From assembly GCA_018303405.1 (NCBI GenBank), contig JAGVYD010000014.1, positions 73,350 through 137,349 on the forward strand: 64,000 nucleotides of DNA, in the 5' to 3' direction. Position numbers and translations under genes: made by a program. Positions 24,695-34,355 of this stretch are shown piece after piece. The notes beneath the pieces were generated by a model. The model did no database searches and was not told the DNA's origin. It saw only the letters and a list, made by a program, of their open reading frames with translations. Within the stretch, counting starts at the first letter, position 1. Every line of letters begins with the position of its first letter. The stretch comes from Candidatus Woesearchaeota archaeon (GTDB lineage Archaea > Nanobdellota > Nanobdellia > Woesearchaeales > JABMPP01).

Positions 24695-26835
24695 TCAATT
24701 CGCCCCCCTTTAAGATTATAGATAGTTAGTAAATCAGAGGAATAAATTTTATTTTTAATCACAGAAATTGAATTGAAGAATCTCGTCTTTTCTTGAATTG
24801 ATGGACCATCCATCAAATATTGTATATTGTATAAATCAATCACTTCCCTGACATTTCCTTCTCCAAGAGTGCGACCATTCAAAAATGAGATATGTCTACC
24901 AGTGTAGTAATAACTCCCAAAAATTAGGTCCTTGAGATGATAAGCATCGCGAACTTTTTCTCCTCTCATAAAACTATCCCAGATATTCTGAAATGTTCTT
25001 TTTTCTATTTCATAATTCTTATCTGCGACAAATATACTTTCTGCAGCAACGGACATTATCTTTTGCGAATAGTATGCTGTATTCCTGTCAAAATCGATAG
25101 AAGATGAAGTGTGAATTGAAGTATTAGGTTCACTGTATTGCATCAGATATTCTCCAGCCGCAATGTAATATTGTTCAGGAATTGATTCTTGATTCTCAAC
25201 GAATCCCCACTGATTTAAAATTTGTTCCCTCTGTATAAAAATATTTGTTATGACCAGGTGAATAGAAAATATAACCATGAAACCAATAAATATTTGCCTG
25301 CGACCAAAGTTTTTGGTTAAGTAATTTAAACTGAATGATATTCCTAATCCAATGAGAATAGCATAAATTGGTAAAATGTATAGTCGGATATATTCCCAAT
25401 CCAATATGAATTGGGAGAATCCTATAATCACAAATATGAAAAAATAATCATAAAATGTTTTGTCCGTTTTCCATAATAAGAATAAAATACCGATTGTCAC
25501 AAAATAGATAAAAATTGAAACATTGTTGTTTAAATTAAAAATAAAGTTAATCATAATGATCCATGGAGAATTTCCTGATATCAAGAAACTTTCAGAGTAA
25601 TGATCTAATCCAAACCGATAGAAATTGTCACCAGTAAAATTTCGAGATACAAGAAAAAACAGGAGGAATAGCAGACCCAATGAGATAAGTCTTTGTTGCT
25701 TCAATATCAAAATATCTATATATTGTTTCTTAAAGCTATATATCCACAATTTAAGAGATGCAAGAATGTTTCCATAATCTCTTATCAGGTACCATATACC
25801 AACTAGAATGAATGTTATTAGTATACCCCCGATCAGAATAGCCTGGAATGCATATTTTTGAGATAACCTGGTTATGTTCGGTAAAAGTCTTCCTCGAAAT
25901 AGAAGGTCTGCAATCTTCGCTAAGATGAGATAGCCAATTAACATGCACATATCAAAAAATATAAGATGTTGTGAACGATTTCTTTTCCTGATTATATAGA
26001 AATCAAACCAAAAGTATTGCCCTACAATTACGATTGTGAAAATAAACCAAATTAATTTCACCTTCAGAAATATTAAGGCAAATAATATTAGTGGTAATAT
26101 TGCTAAATCAATATACAAAAGTAAAATAGATTTGTTGTATAATGTATTTCTCCAACTGAATGGTTTTTTAGAACGTAACCAACCAATTATTGCTCCAAAA
26201 TTCATAAAAATTATGGCGCCTATGAAAGCAAGGATAAATATAAAGAGTAGTTGGGCTAAGCGGTGGATGATATGCATCATAATAAACATGAGCATCCCAG
26301 TTACAACATAGTTCCAGGGAACTTTCTTGGTCTCCATAAAATGTGAGTAGATCCTGAAGAGGACTAAGATAAAGAGCGGATAAAAAATTATATTGAACAT
26401 TCTCGAAGATGCTGTATTGCTTACATTCTTAGCAAAAAGAACCATTGTTGAGAAAATAAGGGCTGTAATGTAACTTGTTTCGAAGGCGTTAAATTCCCTC
26501 ATTAAAAGAAAAACTCCTAAAACAGCTATTACAGCAGATAATGATGAGAAGATGTAGAAAATAACCGGAAGTTCGAGACCAGTCAAAGCATTTAAAACAG
26601 CCATAAAAAACTCAAATCCAGATGCTATGGAAAGGGGGTAATACCCAAAAATTGAGCTCCAATGGAGCACCCAAGGGGCATAGCCAAATTGTATTAGTGC
26701 GTAGGTAAATTGACCAAGTGTGTAATGGTCTGGATGTGTAGGGTATTCAAAATAGAGTGTATGTAAAATTGTGGTTACAACTAATAAAATAACCAATATT
26801 GTTTTTACCCATTTATTTTGTATCATTTTGCTCAA
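24691..26835 (-). CDS. Large GT-C-like membrane protein
   Basis: 714 residues, about 13 membrane segments followed by a soluble C-terminal region from roughly residue 540. The first loop reads FEYPTHPDHYTLGQFTYALI and is followed by WVLHWSSIFGYYPLSIASGF. This is similar to uncharacterised archaeal and bacterial GT-C fold proteins related to STT3 and PMT. It would act on lipid-linked sugars outside the cell. No STT3-type WWDYG motif is visible, so I do not call it an oligosaccharyltransferase. It is strongly AT-rich, unlike the genes at 29024-31628, hinting at separate origin. It abuts the GT4-GT2 fusion gene with no gap. Confidence 0.68.
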   Translation of the reverse strand: MSKMIQNKWVKTILVILLVVTTILHTLYFEYPTHPDHYTLGQFTYALIQFGYAPWVLHWSSIFGYYPLSIASGFEFFMAVLNALTGLELPVIFYIFSSLSAVIAVLGVFLLMREFNAFETSYITALIFSTMVLFAKNVSNTASSRMFNIIFYPLFILVLFRIYSHFMETKKVPWNYVVTGMLMFIMMHIIHRLAQLLFIFILAFIGAIIFMNFGAIIGWLRSKKPFSWRNTLYNKSILLLYIDLAILPLILFALIFLKVKLIWFIFTIVIVGQYFWFDFYIIRKRNRSQHLIFFDMCMLIGYLILAKIADLLFRGRLLPNITRLSQKYAFQAILIGGILITFILVGIWYLIRDYGNILASLKLWIYSFKKQYIDILILKQQRLISLGLLFLLFFLVSRNFTGDNFYRFGLDHYSESFLISGNSPWIIMINFIFNLNNNVSIFIYFVTIGILFLLWKTDKTFYDYFFIFVIIGFSQFILDWEYIRLYILPIYAILIGLGISFSLNYLTKNFGRRQIFIGFMVIFSIHLVITNIFIQREQILNQWGFVENQESIPEQYYIAAGEYLMQYSEPNTSIHTSSSIDFDRNTAYYSQKIMSVAAESIFVADKNYEIEKRTFQNIWDSFMRGEKVRDAYHLKDLIFGSYYYTGRHISFLNGRTLGEGNVREVIDLYNIQYLMDGPSIQEKTRFFNSISVIKNKIYSSDLLTIYNLKGGRIE

Positions 26836-28974
26836 CTATTTCAAAATCGCTACATTAGGTTTGTAATTTAAGGGGGACACCACTCCAAGACTGAGACCAA
26901 TGATCATGCCCAAAGTTTGCAAGTTCCAACTAACAATGCTAAATAACAGTTTTGTAATACTCCTCTTATGAACTAAGAGAATGAAAATAAAGATTAATGT
27001 GGTCCATAAATAGACAACCATAAATATTCTAAACCAATGATAAACAACAACCGAGATTATTCCGGCGAGCTGCCAAATCATTGTAAAAATATAAATTCTG
27101 AGTTCATAAAGAGATTTAAGGAGATGAGAGTGTATAATGGACCTGTGCAAATATTGACCTGAACCATAAAGATAATTACTTTTCCATTTGGACATCAATG
27201 TTTCATAAGGAGATGTCTGATCACCATGGTGATAAACCATGGTTTCAGGAATGCGTAGCATAGTATATCCTTTATTGCACAATTGTGCTCCAATTTCAGC
27301 TTCTTCGTATGCGTATAAGGATGGATCCGAGAAATATCCTACATTCTCAATTGCTTCCCGTTTGTATAAACCACCCATACCGAGATGACTGATTAGAGTT
27401 AATTTTTTCACTTGATGGTCTTTGCTACGCAGTTGAAATACTAGATTTTCTTGTGATTTTTCTAGAATGTTGCCTCCCACGCCAGCAACCTCTGGATAAT
27501 TAAGATAAGGCAATGCTTTTTTTAGAAAATTCTTGTCTAACCTCATATCTCCATCCAGCATGTAAATAAAATCACCCTTACTAAAAAGATAGCCTGTTTG
27601 CGGTCCAACACCACATCTCCTATCAGCCATGTTTTTCAATTGAATAATCCTGATGGGATATTTTTTGGCAATTTCAATAGTCCTGTCCATAGATTTTGAA
27701 TCTACGAGAATTACTTCACCTGTAAGTCCATTTAATGCTGCCAGTGCAGATTCGATGCATTCTGCTATGTGTTCCTCTTCATTAAGCGTTTTAATTATTA
27801 TTGAAATCTTTCCCAAGGGCACAGACATTTTGGGATTTAATGTGTATGGATTAAACAATCTAATAAACGGGCTCCGGGATATAACCTGGTCCCATCCATG
27901 ATTTAAGCTGGCTATTTTGTTGTTACTGGAAATCTTTGCCATAAGGGTTTTATTAGCAAGCAAATAATGTATTTTCTTCGCCAAGTCCTTAGCGTCTTCA
28001 CAATTATATGACAAAATGTTTATATGCTCTTTCAGAAATGTCCATTCCTTAATTTCACCACTACTCGCAATAATTGGTTTTCCGGCCGCTAAATATTCGG
28101 CCGTTTTCCTGATTGAAAGATATTTTACCACATCAGTCTTTTTGTATGCCAGGACACTAATTGCCATCGATTTAACAATATTAATTGCATCATAATGTGG
28201 AATTCTGCCAGTAAATAAGACAGATGGAAATTTTTCGCGCAATTCCATGTATTCTTTAGTGTCATATCCTTCTCCTATCACAACAAAGGTAGCATTTCTA
28301 ACATATTTGGATGCATTCAAAAATGTGGGTACATCCGCCCATTCCATCCAGTTTCCCAGAAAACCAATCAGTGGTTTATCAATAGGGATTTTGTACTTTT
28401 TTAGAATTTTCAAGAGCTGAGCCTTGGATTTTCGCTTCTGAAATGGCTCGTTGTCTACCCCATTTGGCAACATTATTGTCTTTTTGTGGAGGCCAACGGG
28501 AAATGACTCAATAATGGAATCATTAATTACCAATATCCTATCAGCCAGCCAGTGCGCCAATTTTTCAAATGGTTGGGAGATTATGCCTTTTACAATTTTT
28601 CCAGCATATTTCAATTCTTTGTATCTAAAGCAGTGCATGTCATAAAGTAATTTGGTTCCTGTGATTTTTGCAAATGGATAGAGCATGATTACAAAATAAT
28701 ATTGCCTGATTATTATGAAGCGCACTTTTTTTATGAATATTAAGTGAAGTAGGATAAAGAATTGGATCAGCTTGAAAACTTGATGGGCGATGAAACCATT
28801 GCCAATTTTGGGAACAGAGCAGATATTTTCAGAGATTTCTTTATCTGATTTTTGGCATACGATAAAAATTTTGTGCTCGCCGTTTGATTCCAGGAATTTT
28901 TTTAGATTAAGCACCCTGGATGGCGCTGCCTCATCAAAGCTCAACCGTTCCTTTATAATGAAAGCTATGTTCAT
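26836..28974 (-). CDS. Fusion of GT4 and GT2 glycosyltransferases with C-terminal membrane segments
   Basis: 712 residues. Residues 1 to about 345 are GT4-like: FIIKERLSFDEAAPSRVL, IGFLGNWMEWADVPTFL, and an EYLAAGKPIIAS donor-site motif. Residues about 355-580 are GT2: ISIIIKTLNEEEHIAECI, VILVDSKSMDRTIEIA and the metal-binding YMLDGDMRLD. Two to four hydrophobic segments end the protein, placing it at the membrane. It could add two different sugars in succession. The gene sits in the middle of the operon, with a 49-base gap upstream that holds a weak T-rich stretch. Confidence 0.85.
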   Translation of the reverse strand: MNIAFIIKERLSFDEAAPSRVLNLKKFLESNGEHKIFIVCQKSDKEISENICSVPKIGNGFIAHQVFKLIQFFILLHLIFIKKVRFIIIRQYYFVIMLYPFAKITGTKLLYDMHCFRYKELKYAGKIVKGIISQPFEKLAHWLADRILVINDSIIESFPVGLHKKTIMLPNGVDNEPFQKRKSKAQLLKILKKYKIPIDKPLIGFLGNWMEWADVPTFLNASKYVRNATFVVIGEGYDTKEYMELREKFPSVLFTGRIPHYDAINIVKSMAISVLAYKKTDVVKYLSIRKTAEYLAAGKPIIASSGEIKEWTFLKEHINILSYNCEDAKDLAKKIHYLLANKTLMAKISSNNKIASLNHGWDQVISRSPFIRLFNPYTLNPKMSVPLGKISIIIKTLNEEEHIAECIESALAALNGLTGEVILVDSKSMDRTIEIAKKYPIRIIQLKNMADRRCGVGPQTGYLFSKGDFIYMLDGDMRLDKNFLKKALPYLNYPEVAGVGGNILEKSQENLVFQLRSKDHQVKKLTLISHLGMGGLYKREAIENVGYFSDPSLYAYEEAEIGAQLCNKGYTMLRIPETMVYHHGDQTSPYETLMSKWKSNYLYGSGQYLHRSIIHSHLLKSLYELRIYIFTMIWQLAGIISVVVYHWFRIFMVVYLWTTLIFIFILLVHKRSITKLLFSIVSWNLQTLGMIIGLSLGVVSPLNYKPNVAILK

Positions 28975-29023
28975 TTTAATCTCCGTGGCTTAAGCGCGCC
29001 TTATGTGGCCCAATAGTGTTGAT

Positions 29024-30145
29024 TTATTCCCTGAAAATGCGGGCCAGGTTCTTGAGGTTTTTTGGAGCATATTTTGCCAATATTATTTTCCTGTTATTCT
29101 TGCCAATCCTGCCCCAATCTTTTTTCTTCCTGATCAATTGCTCAATTGCCTTTGCTAATTCTGATGCATTCTTTTCCTTGACCAATGTTTCCTCAACAAG
29201 CTCTGGAATGCCCGTATGATAAGTTGATATTACCGGAAGCCCATATGCCATGGCTTCCATCAGGGATACGGGTATGCCCTCCCGGTCTCCCTTGTCTGTT
29301 GTGTAGGATGGCAGCACAAAAATGTCTGCTGCATTATAAACGGATTTTAGTGCAGATCCCTTAAGCTCGCCGAAAAATGAGCAGATATCAAAGACCCCGA
29401 TGTCCTTGGCCAGCTTCTCAACATCCAGCTCTGCATAGCCAGGCACCATGCCTCCTACAATCCATAGCTCAATGTCTTGCCTATTCAATTTCTTGACTGC
29501 TTCAAAAAGGAAGCGATGCCCTTTTTTCTCATGCCATTGCGCCACAATTAGTATCCTGGTTTTTTCAGTCCTCCTGAATTTCTCAGTGTCAACAAACAGC
29601 CTGTTGACAGTGATTTTTCCCGAGTCCACATTATGCTCCTTGATAAGGTAATTTTTATTGTAATCGGAAATTGTGATGATGTTATCGCAGTAAGCCAGCG
29701 ATTTCCTGAACATGCTTTCCTGTGCCTGGTATAATTCATGTGCGTGGATAGTTACGGAGAGCTTTTTTCCGGTCAGCTTTTTGCAGTAGTACCCGATAAA
29801 TAGCTTGGCATCGCCAAAATGGCAGTGGATCCTGTCAATGTTCCGCATTTTGAGGGAATAGCTGCCTGCAATGAGAAAATGCATGAGCGTTCCTGAAAAC
29901 AAGGACTCAAAAAACAGATTGAGATAGGTTCCTGGCTGCTTGGCAAATACAAGGGGCTGTGTCAACAGGATCATTAAGGGATTCAGCCTGAAGACTTCCC
30001 AGTCCTTCTTCGGCATGGCCAGGCCTTTCCGGTATTTGGTTGGGAAAATGGCAAATTTTATCTTATTTTTCTCCAATTCAAGGAGCTCTGAGTAAATAAA
30101 AGGTGCTATCCCATTTTTCATCGAAAAAATGTAGGCTATTTTCAT
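29024..30145 (-). CDS. Glycosyltransferase family 4
   Basis: 373 residues with a GT-B fold. Key segments are HCHFGDAKLFIGYYCKK, ILIVAQWHEKKGHRFLFEAV and GIPVSLMEAMAYGLPVIST, which contains the EAM-GLPV donor site of GT4 enzymes. It is similar to colanic-acid or exopolysaccharide transferases (WcaL/AmsK-like). It overlaps the acyltransferase gene upstream by 4 bp (ATGA). Donor and acceptor unknown. Codon use is closer to the housekeeping genes of the window than is that of the AT-rich genes at 23330-28974. Confidence 0.88.
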   Translation of the reverse strand: MKIAYIFSMKNGIAPFIYSELLELEKNKIKFAIFPTKYRKGLAMPKKDWEVFRLNPLMILLTQPLVFAKQPGTYLNLFFESLFSGTLMHFLIAGSYSLKMRNIDRIHCHFGDAKLFIGYYCKKLTGKKLSVTIHAHELYQAQESMFRKSLAYCDNIITISDYNKNYLIKEHNVDSGKITVNRLFVDTEKFRRTEKTRILIVAQWHEKKGHRFLFEAVKKLNRQDIELWIVGGMVPGYAELDVEKLAKDIGVFDICSFFGELKGSALKSVYNAADIFVLPSYTTDKGDREGIPVSLMEAMAYGLPVISTYHTGIPELVEETLVKEKNASELAKAIEQLIRKKKDWGRIGKNNRKIILAKYAPKNLKNLARIFRE

Positions 30146-30600
30146 TTCTTCAGGACCTCCTTAAGCGGCTTGACTTTCTTGGCAGGTATGCCATATGCCA
30201 AGCAGTTGGCAGGAATATCCTTTGTGACCAGCGACATTGCGCCGATGATTACATTGTCACCGATAGTTACTCCTGGCATGACCACGGAATTTACACCCAG
30301 GAAAACATTGTTTCCTATCCTTACCTTGCCATATTCACGCTCCCCCCATAATTTCATTTTGCCGCCTTGCTTGGCGTCAGAATGGCACAGGATTGTGACG
30401 CCCCTGGTGATCATGCAGTTATTGCCTATGGCAATCATGCCAGGCTTGGATCGGTCAATATAGGCTTTTGGGGAGATAAACACTTTCTTGCCGATAGCAA
30501 CTCCGCTGTACTTGTAGAATCTTACCCTGCAGAAGCTGCCAATGCTGTTCCATAGTGCTTTAAGTGCATAGATGGGTGATAGGATTATGCGCGTAATCAT
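30142..30600 (-). CDS. Hexapeptide-repeat acyltransferase
   Basis: 152 residues with left-handed beta-helix repeats such as VFISPKAYIDRSKPGMIAIG, VRIGNNVFLGVNSVVMPGV and TIGDNVIIGAMSLVTKDIPA. The catalytic-type histidine is in ITILCHSD-like VTILCHSDA. The family O- or N-acetylates sugars with acetyl-CoA (WbbJ/maltose acetyltransferase type). It overlaps both neighbouring operon genes by 4 bp. It probably acetylates a sugar residue of the glycan built by this operon (inference). Confidence 0.88.
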   Translation of the reverse strand: MITRIILSPIYALKALWNSIGSFCRVRFYKYSGVAIGKKVFISPKAYIDRSKPGMIAIGNNCMITRGVTILCHSDAKQGGKMKLWGEREYGKVRIGNNVFLGVNSVVMPGVTIGDNVIIGAMSLVTKDIPANCLAYGIPAKKVKPLKEVLKK

Positions 30601-31628
30601 TTGCCTGACCTCCTTTTTGCCATTTCCTTAATTGTTTTAATATAAAATTTTGTCGTATCTACCTTGTCCTGGACCAATTTGTCCCTTTTTTTCTTCCAGG
30701 ACTCCCTAAGCCCCTGGTTTTTCATGATGGACTCTGCCCGCTTAAGAATTTTGCCCTGTTCTGTTATTTGCTCAAGCAGGCCATATTTCCCAATCAATTC
30801 ATTGGTATAGCCCATCTTAAGGGGATTGACATAAATGGTAGGGGTGCCCAGGATTGCCGCTTCAGCAGCTGTTGTTCCGCCTTCGCTTATGACAAGCCTG
30901 GCAGAGTGCAGCACAGAATGTATTTGGCCTTTTGCACGGCCAAGCTGGTATTTTCTGATTGCCTCGGGCAATTCAGATTCAGAGGAAATGAATACCCTGA
31001 ATTTTGAGGCTAATTTGCTGACAAAGGCAATCTTGTCTGATATGCCATTCTTGCCAATATCATGGCTGGCATCCCAGGAGACAAATCTTAATAGGATGAA
31101 TGGCTCATTTGGCTTCACCCTCAGCAGCCTGTGAATTTTTGGATTTGGCTTGAAATAACCTGGATGCAGGTATGCCAATTCTTTGAACCCGTCATATCTT
31201 ATCTGCTTCTTTCCCAAATCCAGGGTGTATGATTTTGGCGTCACGACTTTAGTGGCAAATGGAAAAGTGAGCCAGTTCTGGATTGTTGAATGCTCAGTGT
31301 CATCAAATATAATTGACGGCTTGCCGAGCAATTGCGAGGCCTGGGCAATATAAAGGTCCCCGCTGCTGCCAACAAGGACATCCGGCTGGAATTTCTTTGC
31401 CTCCCTGACAATGATTTGGCTTATCCTGGCCATGCCATAAAGCTTCATCATGCCTTTGTAGCCTGGCCTGGCCACGAATTTTATCTTGTTTTGCCTAAGC
31501 AGTTCATGCGTGCATTCCTTATCCCTTGCAATGACCCGGAATTTATGGCCTTGCCTGCTCATTTCCTTGATGACATTCTTGAACTGGTGCACATCAGCAG
31601 GGTGGTTAATATCTATCAGGATTCGCAT
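30597..31628 (-). CDS. DUF354 family protein, GT-B/UDP-GlcNAc 2-epimerase-like fold
   Basis: 343 residues from the ATG at 31628. This start is chosen because gggggtgg lies just before it and the family begins MRILIDINHPADVHQFK; an upstream ATG at 31673 would add 15 residues inside the neighbouring gene. DUF354 proteins have a GT-B-like fold related to UDP-GlcNAc 2-epimerase and MurG. The segment SEGGTTAAEAAILGTPTIYV is the nucleotide-sugar site. They are common in archaeal glycan clusters, but the exact reaction is not established. It overlaps the ATP-grasp gene by 13 bp. Confidence 0.85.
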   Translation of the reverse strand: MRILIDINHPADVHQFKNVIKEMSRQGHKFRVIARDKECTHELLRQNKIKFVARPGYKGMMKLYGMARISQIIVREAKKFQPDVLVGSSGDLYIAQASQLLGKPSIIFDDTEHSTIQNWLTFPFATKVVTPKSYTLDLGKKQIRYDGFKELAYLHPGYFKPNPKIHRLLRVKPNEPFILLRFVSWDASHDIGKNGISDKIAFVSKLASKFRVFISSESELPEAIRKYQLGRAKGQIHSVLHSARLVISEGGTTAAEAAILGTPTIYVNPLKMGYTNELIGKYGLLEQITEQGKILKRAESIMKNQGLRESWKKKRDKLVQDKVDTTKFYIKTIKEMAKRRSGK

Positions 31629-32851
31629 AGTGCCACCCCCCTTGATTTTCCTACTAATTTTTTCCACAGCCATTTACTTATTGCAACCACTTTTGATATC
31701 CAATAAACTAAAGTTGGTTTCAGGTCGCTCCAACTTTCGATAGCAAATACTTTTCTGTTTAGATAAGGTTGGATATATTGCCAGAATGAATACTGCTCCG
31801 TTTTGCGGCCCTTGGAAAAAATAGTGAATAAGTCCTTGTGTAAGTGAATCCAATAGAAATTATCAGGATATTCAGGCATTTGTATTTCTTTATTTTCTAC
31901 AAAGTCCTGATACATTGCAAAGGCGATGTTAAATCCAAACTTACATTCTAACTTAACAAAAAGGGTGTTTCTGCAATTAATTTCTATGAGTTTATATTTA
32001 TCATCCCGTGAATCATATTTAAATTCAGTTTGTGCCACCCCTACAAAGCCAGGCATTTGCTTTAGGATTTTTTGGGTTAATTTCTTTGTTATTGTATTGT
32101 GGATGGTTTTCATCACTCTGCCCACACCGTATAATGGAGGACTCTGGCGCAGTTTCTGCATCTGAAATGTACCAGTTAGTTTACCAGTCCTATCAACGTA
32201 AAATTTGCAAAGCTGAAGATGTGTGTCATCACCTGGAACCTTTTCTGTTATCATTGCCTTAATTCCATGTTTGCGACAACTTATCCATTTTTCGAGCAAC
32301 TCATCAAAACTGTTGACCTCAAATAGTTTCGTTTTAAAAATCGCCGCAAAATGGTGTCTTTCATAGGGTTTGACAAGGGATGGAAAAGTTATTTTGCTTC
32401 GGACTTTTTTAATTTCATATACTGAATTACAGTAAAAGGTTTTAGGAACTGGAATCCCTGCCTTTGTGGCTATGGAATAGGTCAGTTTTTTATTCAAGAG
32501 TTTTTGGATATATTTGTAATCCGCAACAGGCAGAATATAAAATTTTGTCAATTGTTTCTTATAATAGGATAAGGCATCAACTGACTCATCATTACAGGGG
32601 ATTATCAACAATTTGTTCCATTTTTTCTTGTTTTTCATGAGAATATTTCTTATTTGTTTTTTGTCAAGAAAATTTTCAATCCTGTGACTTTCCATGACAT
32701 ATTTAGAATGTATGGCAAATTCATCATCCGATTGATAAATAACAATTGATTTTATCCCTTTTTTTCCAAGCTCGCGAACTACCTGCAACCCGATATCTCC
32801 CCCGTAAAGAATTATTACTCTTTTCTGATTATTATTATAGGTTAGTTGCAT
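31616..32851 (-). CDS. ATP-grasp family ligase
   Basis: About 411 residues. The N-terminal pre-ATP-grasp part contains VIILYGGDIGLQVVRELGKK. The central ATP-binding region has TFPSLVKPYERHHFAAIF and MITEKVPGDDTHLQL. The metal-binding end is FKYDSRDDKYKLIEINCRN, with the Glu and Asn expected of ATP-grasp enzymes. This subgroup resembles carbamoyl-phosphate-synthase-like proteins of capsule clusters that join a carboxylate to an amine through an acyl-phosphate. With three adenylating proteins and a FemAB-like protein in the same operon it supports amino-acid or acyl decoration of a sugar (inference). I chose the ATG at 32851, preceded by ggtg; a GTG at 32860 is possible. Confidence 0.82.
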   Translation of the reverse strand: MQLTYNNNQKRVIILYGGDIGLQVVRELGKKGIKSIVIYQSDDEFAIHSKYVMESHRIENFLDKKQIRNILMKNKKKWNKLLIIPCNDESVDALSYYKKQLTKFYILPVADYKYIQKLLNKKLTYSIATKAGIPVPKTFYCNSVYEIKKVRSKITFPSLVKPYERHHFAAIFKTKLFEVNSFDELLEKWISCRKHGIKAMITEKVPGDDTHLQLCKFYVDRTGKLTGTFQMQKLRQSPPLYGVGRVMKTIHNTITKKLTQKILKQMPGFVGVAQTEFKYDSRDDKYKLIEINCRNTLFVKLECKFGFNIAFAMYQDFVENKEIQMPEYPDNFYWIHLHKDLFTIFSKGRKTEQYSFWQYIQPYLNRKVFAIESWSDLKPTLVYWISKVVAISKWLWKKLVGKSRGVALCES

Positions 32852-32872
32852 GGATGACACCGTGTATTATTA

Positions 32873-33853
32873 CTAAAAAACCAGCAGCCCAATCACGCAA
32901 AACATTGCTGTGAACGCATACAGCCACAGTGTGGCCTGCTTCTCCGTGAGTTTGAACCAGCTGACAATCAGGAATTTGAGTGACTTGAATTTCATGCTTG
33001 GCGGGGCAACGATGTGGTTGTCCTTGTCAACCCCCCCGAATTTCACATCCGGAATCCTTCTCAGCAGGATTGTGTATGAGTCCATCAGGAAATTGATGAT
33101 GTGGGGAATCAGGATAAACGCCCCAAACCAAGTCATGTTCTGTGTTACCATCAATGCCCCAATCGCGCTGCCAACAAGGAAATCCCCGACATTGCCAGGC
33201 AGTGCCCTGGCAGGATAAAATGTTGAAGGATAAAACGCCAGAACTGCTCCAAGGACAGGCAAGAACACGAGCAGTGATTCTATGCCATTGACCATGTAGC
33301 TCCGTATGGCAATGGTGATAAGCAAAATCAGTTCCAATCCAGTGCTCAAGCCATTATATCCTGCATGCAGATTTATTGAGTTCGCGACAAACATTATGAA
33401 TATTGGCACGAAAAGCAGCGAATAAGCCGCGCCCAGCCCAATTGAAAAATCAAAGAGATGGATTGTTGTGTCCGGTATCAGTGACGCAATGGGCAATGTA
33501 AGTATCATTGTGACAATGATTTTGTCATAGCGTGTCCTGAAATTGAACAGGTCATCAAGGATGCCGTACAGCCCATACACAACTATCACAAAGTAGAATA
33601 TGAAAAGGTCCCCCATTTCCAGCCTGTCAAGCAAAATAACAGACAGGCTGAGCGAGATGAGTATGCCAATAAGCATGGTAATGCCGCCCATCACAGGGAT
33701 TTTTTCCTTCCCTTTCTTGTAGTAGTCCTTTACCATGTAGCCATATTTTTTCAGCTTGGCCATGACATAAGGAAGGGCCCAATAAGTACAAAAGAAGCTG
33801 TAAATCAGGATGACTGCATACTTGTATATGATTTGAAGTGTTTCAGTGCCCAT
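32873..33853 (-). CDS. Polyprenyl-phosphate GlcNAc-1-phosphate transferase (MraY/GPT family)
   Basis: 326 residues from the ATG at 33853, chosen because ggggga lies just before it; an ATG nine codons upstream is less likely. About ten membrane segments. It has the family marks KKGKEKIPVMGGITML in the first cytosolic loop, then LDDLFNFRTRYDK, and FVANSINLHAGYNGLSTGLE. It transfers a sugar-1-phosphate (GlcNAc or a relative) to a polyprenyl phosphate, the first membrane step of lipid-linked glycan assembly. It is the first gene of the minus-strand operon and so sets its substrate supply. It resembles the archaeal AglH/ALG7 type. Confidence 0.9.
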   Translation of the reverse strand: MGTETLQIIYKYAVILIYSFFCTYWALPYVMAKLKKYGYMVKDYYKKGKEKIPVMGGITMLIGILISLSLSVILLDRLEMGDLFIFYFVIVVYGLYGILDDLFNFRTRYDKIIVTMILTLPIASLIPDTTIHLFDFSIGLGAAYSLLFVPIFIMFVANSINLHAGYNGLSTGLELILLITIAIRSYMVNGIESLLVFLPVLGAVLAFYPSTFYPARALPGNVGDFLVGSAIGALMVTQNMTWFGAFILIPHIINFLMDSYTILLRRIPDVKFGGVDKDNHIVAPPSMKFKSLKFLIVSWFKLTEKQATLWLYAFTAMFCVIGLLVF

Positions 33854-33894
33854 GATTCCCCCGAAATGCCAATCATTCATATATACTTGTTACT

Positions 33895-33925
33895 ACTAAA
33901 AGGTGGTTTTAGTCATATATAAAGC
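33895..33925 (-). promoter_or_regulatory. Promoter and leader hairpin of the glycan operon
   Basis: On the minus strand a TATA-like ctttatatatg (about 33914-33924) is followed by a perfect 7-bp inverted repeat (actaaaa 33895-33901, ttttagt 33907-33913) with a 5-base loop. The TATA lies about 66 bases before the ATG at 33853, so the transcript should have a short leader, unlike most genes here. The hairpin adjoins the expected start site and may be an operator. Confidence 0.5.
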
Positions 33926-33989
33926 TTTGCTTTTTATATATGGGTTATATATGAGAAAATGCACATAAAAAGTTACCTATAAATTGGAT

Positions 33990-34355
33990 TCATTTGGCCT
34001 TTTTTGGCTTAGCTTCATTTAAAACTTCGGCTTCTTCTGAGCCAGAGAGCAATTCCTTAAGTTTATGGTAGTTCAGGTTCTTTCGGTAGACAATAAGGTT
34101 AATGGCAATCAGTGCACCTGTGACAATCAGCTCCCATTTCCAGACGTTGTAAGGATTGATGCCGCCTGTTGCAATTTTCGTTGCCTCATTATAGCCAAGG
34201 GACAATCCAATTGCAAGGGCGACCATTACGCTGAAGGTAATGCTAAGTGCTATTCTTTCCAGCCATTTCGCATTCCTGAAAAAAAGTGTTGTGACAAAAA
34301 ATCCAGGCAGGAAAAGGGCAAAAAGGAATCCTGCAATTGCAATCGCATCAATCAT
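33990..34355 (-). CDS. DUF1616-like membrane domain protein
   Basis: 121 residues with four hydrophobic segments. The segment FLFALFLPGFFVTTLFFRNAK followed by LERIALSITFSVMVALAIGL matches the start of DUF1616 membrane proteins, where a soluble domain normally follows in the same chain. Here the soluble part appears to be encoded by the gene just upstream (34348), overlapping by 8 bp, so the family seems split into two polypeptides. The C-terminal 30 residues are charged and cytosolic. DUF1616 proteins often occur near surface-glycan or sorting genes; their biochemical role is unknown. Confidence 0.65.
   Translation of the reverse strand: MIDAIAIAGFLFALFLPGFFVTTLFFRNAKWLERIALSITFSVMVALAIGLSLGYNEATKIATGGINPYNVWKWELIVTGALIAINLIVYRKNLNYHKLKELLSGSEEAEVLNEAKPKKAK

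Noticed and set aside
24691-26835. Calling the 714-residue membrane protein an oligosaccharyltransferase (AglB/STT3)
   Set aside because: No WWDYG-type motif is visible in the soluble C-terminal part, so only a GT-C-like label is supported.
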